Positions 5,181 through 7,850 of a stretch of DNA of 7,850 nucleotides are shown here, one piece after another. The DNA comes from CAYJAZ01 sp964369185 (GTDB lineage: Bacteria; Desulfobacterota; Desulfovibrionia; Desulfovibrionales; Desulfovibrionaceae), in contig CAYJEN010000067.1 of assembly GCA_964369185.1 (NCBI GenBank), positions 1 to 7,850 on the forward strand, written 5' to 3'. Every line of letters begins with the position of its first letter. Position 1 is the first letter of the stretch. The translations under genes were made by a program, and so were the position numbers. Below the pieces are notes generated by a model. It did no database searches, had not been told where the DNA came from, and worked only from the letters and a program-made list of their open reading frames with translations.

Positions 5181-7850
5181 TTAGTCAGCGAGGATTGAGC
5201 TTTCTTCTAATTCATCAAGGAATTTATCAGCACGTTCTTTTTGATTAGGAACGATGATATCTTGATTTACATATTCACGATAACCAGTACCAGCAGGAAT
5301 GAGTCGACCAACGATAACGTTTTCTTTCAAGCCGCGGAGGTAATCTTGCTTACCTTTAAGAGCTGCTTCTGTAAGAACTTTAGTTGTTTCCTGGAACGCA
5401 GCAGCTGATACCCATGAAGAGGTGCTCAATGATGCTTGTGTAATACCAAGAACTAATGGTTCAGCAGTTGCAGGTTCTCTACCTTCTGCAAGCACACGTA
5501 AGTTTTCGTGTTTGAATTCTAATTTATCAACTTGTTCACCAACTAAGAAGGTAGTTCCACCTGATTCGGTTACAACAACTTTCTTGAGCATTTGGCGCAC
5601 AATAATTTCGATGTGTTTATCATCTATTGTAACACCTTGGAAGCGATAAACTTCTTGAATTTCGTCTACTAAGTAACGAGCCAAGAATTTTTCACCACGA
5701 GTTTTGAGGATATCGTGTAATTCTGGATGCCCTTCAGTAAGGAGGTCACCAGATTCCACAAAGTCACCATCAGAAACTGTGATGTGTTTACCTTTAGGGA
5801 TAAGGAATTCTTTTGTATCACCGTATTCAGGTGTAACAATAAGTTTACGTTTACCTTTTGCTTCACCGGCATAAGTAACTGTACCGCCGATTTCAGAAAC
5901 AACAGCCATATCTTTAGGTTTACGAACCTCAAAGAGTTCAGCAACCCTAGGAAGACCACCCACGATATCTTTTGTTTTTGAAGCTTCACGAGGTTTACGA
6001 GCGATAATATCACCCGCTTCGATAACTTGATCGTTAGTTACCATCAAAACTGCGCCCACTGGGAGAGCATAGTTAGCTGGAATTTCTAAACCTTGTTGTG
6101 AAGGACGGGTACGAACTGTGCCGCTTTCGTCACAAATTGCGATTGTAGGACGAAGGTTTGTTGTACGGTATTCAAGAATTGTACGAGTTGTTTGACGGGT
6201 TGCGTCATCAATTTTTTCTTGAACTGTACGACCTTCAATGATGTCGCCATATTTAATGTGACCGCCAACTTCTGAGATAAATGGTTCGTTGAATGGATCC
6301 CATTCAGCAAGCATTTGACCTTTTTGAATATCTTGACCGTCAGATACGTATAAACGAGCACCTTTTGGTAATGTATATTTTTCTCTTTCTCTGCCTTGCT
6401 CATCAATAATAACAACTTGAGCACTCTTAGAAAGAACAAGTTCAATACCTTCTTTATTGCGTACGCTTTGAAGTCGGTTAAGAACTACTTTACCGGTGTA
6501 TTGCGCTTCATAGTTTGAACGAGAAACTGTAGCTGTTGATGCAGTACCACCAATGTGGAATGTACGCATTGTAAGCTGTGTTCCCGGTTCACCGATTGAT
6601 TGCGCTGCAATTGTACCAACTGTTTCACCAATGTTTACAATGTGACCACGAGCCAAGTCTCTACCGTAACACATAGCACAGATACCGCGCTCTGATTGAC
6701 AGGTAAGAGCTGAACGAATGATTACAGTTGTAACAGCAGCATCTTCAATAAGTTTTGCAACTTTATCATCAACAAGAGTATTTTCTTCTACAATGATTTC
6801 AGAAGGTTTTGCTGGATCGTAAACAGGGTAAAGCAAGATACGACCGATAATACGTTCACCTAATGGAACTTTTACTTCGTTGCCTTCTTTAAGAGCTGAC
6901 ATTTCGATACCATCAACGGTGTTACAATCGTGTTCACCAATGATAACATCTTGAACAACGTCAACAAGACGACGAGTCAAGTAACCGGAGTTCGCAGTTT
7001 TAAGCGCTGTATCCGCAAGACCTTTACGAGCACCGTGAGTTGAGTTGAAGTACTGAATAACTGTCAAACCTTCACGGAAAGATGCTGTAATAGGAGTTTC
7101 GATGATTTCACCTGAAGGTTTCGCCATCAAACCACGCATACCAGCAAGCTGACGCATCTGGTCTTGGTTACCTCTAGCACCTGAGTTCGACATCATAAAG
7201 ATAGGGTTGAATGATGGGTTAAGTTCTTTCTTACCGGTTTTTTCGTCAATCATAACGTCGGTAGAAATTTCTTTACTCATTTCGTTTGAAACATCGTTTG
7301 TTGCTTTTGTCCAAACGTCAACAACTTTGTTATATTTTTCAGTGGCAGTAATGATACCTTCACGGTATTGTTGTTCAATTTCTTCCACTTCTTTAGTTGC
7401 AGCTGTGATAATTCCTTTCTTGGTAGATGGAATTGTCAAGTCTTTCACACCGATAGTAACACCGGCACGAGTTGCGTTTTCATACCCAAGGTCTTTGAGT
7501 CTGTCACAAAGAAGAACTGTAGCTTTAATACCAGCTTCGTTATAGCATTCGCCAACAAGTTTAGCGATTGCTTTCTTTGTAAGAACGCAGTTTACGTTTA
7601 CAAATGCAAGTTCTTTAGGCAAAATTTCTGAAACCATAACACGACCAGGGGTTGTGTCATAAGTTACACCGTCAGGCATACGAACTTTGATACGTGCGTG
7701 CATTTCGATTTCGTTAGCATCGAATGCAGAAATTACTTCCCAAGGCGCACAGAAAGACATTCCTTCACCTTTACAGAAACTACGTTCCGCAGTCATGTAG
7801 TAAAGACCAAGAACGATATCCTGTGATGGAATAATAACTGGTGAACCGTT
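5181..7850 (-). CDS. rpoC: RNA polymerase beta' subunit, C-terminal part (5' end outside window)
   Basis: The reading frame is open to the window edge. The bases upstream of the internal ATG at 7796 encode NGSPVIIPSQDIVLGLYY, a conserved RpoC stretch, so that ATG is not the start. The visible 889 residues match E. coli beta' from about residue 495 to the end. The catalytic NADFDGD loop lies just outside. Visible are the bridge-helix region (GARGNQDQMRQLAGMRG onward, about fragment residues 223-296), the second zinc site (C309, C384, C391, C394, the last three spaced as in E. coli) and the first half of the trigger loop, GEPGTQLTMRTFHIGG (420-435). A roughly 190-residue insertion (436-625) follows, then the second half, TKDIVGGLPRVAELFE (626-641), and the C-terminal GLKENVIVGRLIPAGTGY. 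The protein ends with a short acidic tail, LDELEESSILAD, and lacks the long E. coli tail. It is the catalytic-centre subunit of transcription. Confidence 0.98.
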   Translation of the reverse strand, partial: NGSPVIIPSQDIVLGLYYMTAERSFCKGEGMSFCAPWEVISAFDANEIEMHARIKVRMPDGVTYDTTPGRVMVSEILPKELAFVNVNCVLTKKAIAKLVGECYNEAGIKATVLLCDRLKDLGYENATRAGVTIGVKDLTIPSTKKGIITAATKEVEEIEQQYREGIITATEKYNKVVDVWTKATNDVSNEMSKEISTDVMIDEKTGKKELNPSFNPIFMMSNSGARGNQDQMRQLAGMRGLMAKPSGEIIETPITASFREGLTVIQYFNSTHGARKGLADTALKTANSGYLTRRLVDVVQDVIIGEHDCNTVDGIEMSALKEGNEVKVPLGERIIGRILLYPVYDPAKPSEIIVEENTLVDDKVAKLIEDAAVTTVIIRSALTCQSERGICAMCYGRDLARGHIVNIGETVGTIAAQSIGEPGTQLTMRTFHIGGTASTATVSRSNYEAQYTGKVVLNRLQSVRNKEGIELVLSKSAQVVIIDEQGREREKYTLPKGARLYVSDGQDIQKGQMLAEWDPFNEPFISEVGGHIKYGDIIEGRTVQEKIDDATRQTTRTILEYRTTNLRPTIAICDESGTVRTRPSQQGLEIPANYALPVGAVLMVTNDQVIEAGDIIARKPREASKTKDIVGGLPRVAELFEVRKPKDMAVVSEIGGTVTYAGEAKGKRKLIVTPEYGDTKEFLIPKGKHITVSDGDFVESGDLLTEGHPELHDILKTRGEKFLARYLVDEIQEVYRFQGVTIDDKHIEIIVRQMLKKVVVTESGGTTFLVGEQVDKLEFKHENLRVLAEGREPATAEPLVLGITQASLSTSSWVSAAAFQETTKVLTEAALKGKQDYLRGLKENVIVGRLIPAGTGYREYVNQDIIVPNQKERADKFLDELEESSILAD

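Noticed and set aside
5669..6445. Open frames of about 114 and 119 residues antiparallel or out of phase with rpoC.
   Set aside because: They lie wholly inside rpoC, are Leu/Val/Lys-rich with no motif, and have no ribosome site. They are shadows.
5181..7796. A complete gene starting at the ATG at 7796.
   Set aside because: The frame stays open to 7850 and the upstream codons match conserved RpoC, so that ATG is an internal Met in LYYMTAERS.

Overview
The window is 7,850 bases of AT-rich bacterial chromosome with four protein genes and almost no spare DNA. On the + strand lie a radical SAM protein gene of the YgiQ family and, overlapping its end, pbpC for penicillin-binding protein 1C. On the - strand lie a gene for a YkgJ-type cysteine-cluster protein and, upstream of it, the last two thirds of rpoC (RNA polymerase beta' subunit), which runs off the right edge. 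I see no tRNA, rRNA, CRISPR array, insertion sequence or phage gene.

Organism: PBP1C, a YgiQ-type protein and a roughly 190-residue insertion inside the RpoC trigger loop together point to a Gram-negative (diderm) bacterium. The wording of RpoC and YgiQ reminds me of low-GC relatives of Desulfovibrio. That placement is recall, not a search, and is only tentative. By eye rpoC is richer in G+C than the other three genes, as expected for a highly expressed core gene.

Layout: bases 1-176 hold two strong inverted repeats and then an A-rich stretch leading into ygiQ (177-2072). pbpC (2011-4410) starts inside the last 62 bases of ygiQ in another frame, so the two probably form one transcription unit. 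pbpC meets the cysteine-cluster gene (4407-5063, - strand) tail to tail, and the two stop codons share the palindrome TTAA. There is no room for a terminator between them. A terminator-like hairpin for each gene instead lies inside the coding sequence of its opponent (4280-4313 for the - strand, 4458-4480 for the + strand). Between the cysteine-cluster gene and rpoC is a strong hairpin (5125-5162) with its better U-tract on the + strand, so it could both end rpoC transcripts and stop antisense reads into rpoC.

How the genes work together: rpoC is core transcription machinery. PBP1C is a periplasmic peptidoglycan polymerase. YgiQ and the cysteine-cluster protein are conserved metalloprotein families without a firmly known job. 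Nothing suggests a shared pathway. I see no undescribed defence or mobile system. The parts most worth a second look are the nested gene ends, the embedded terminators and the hairpin-rich leader.
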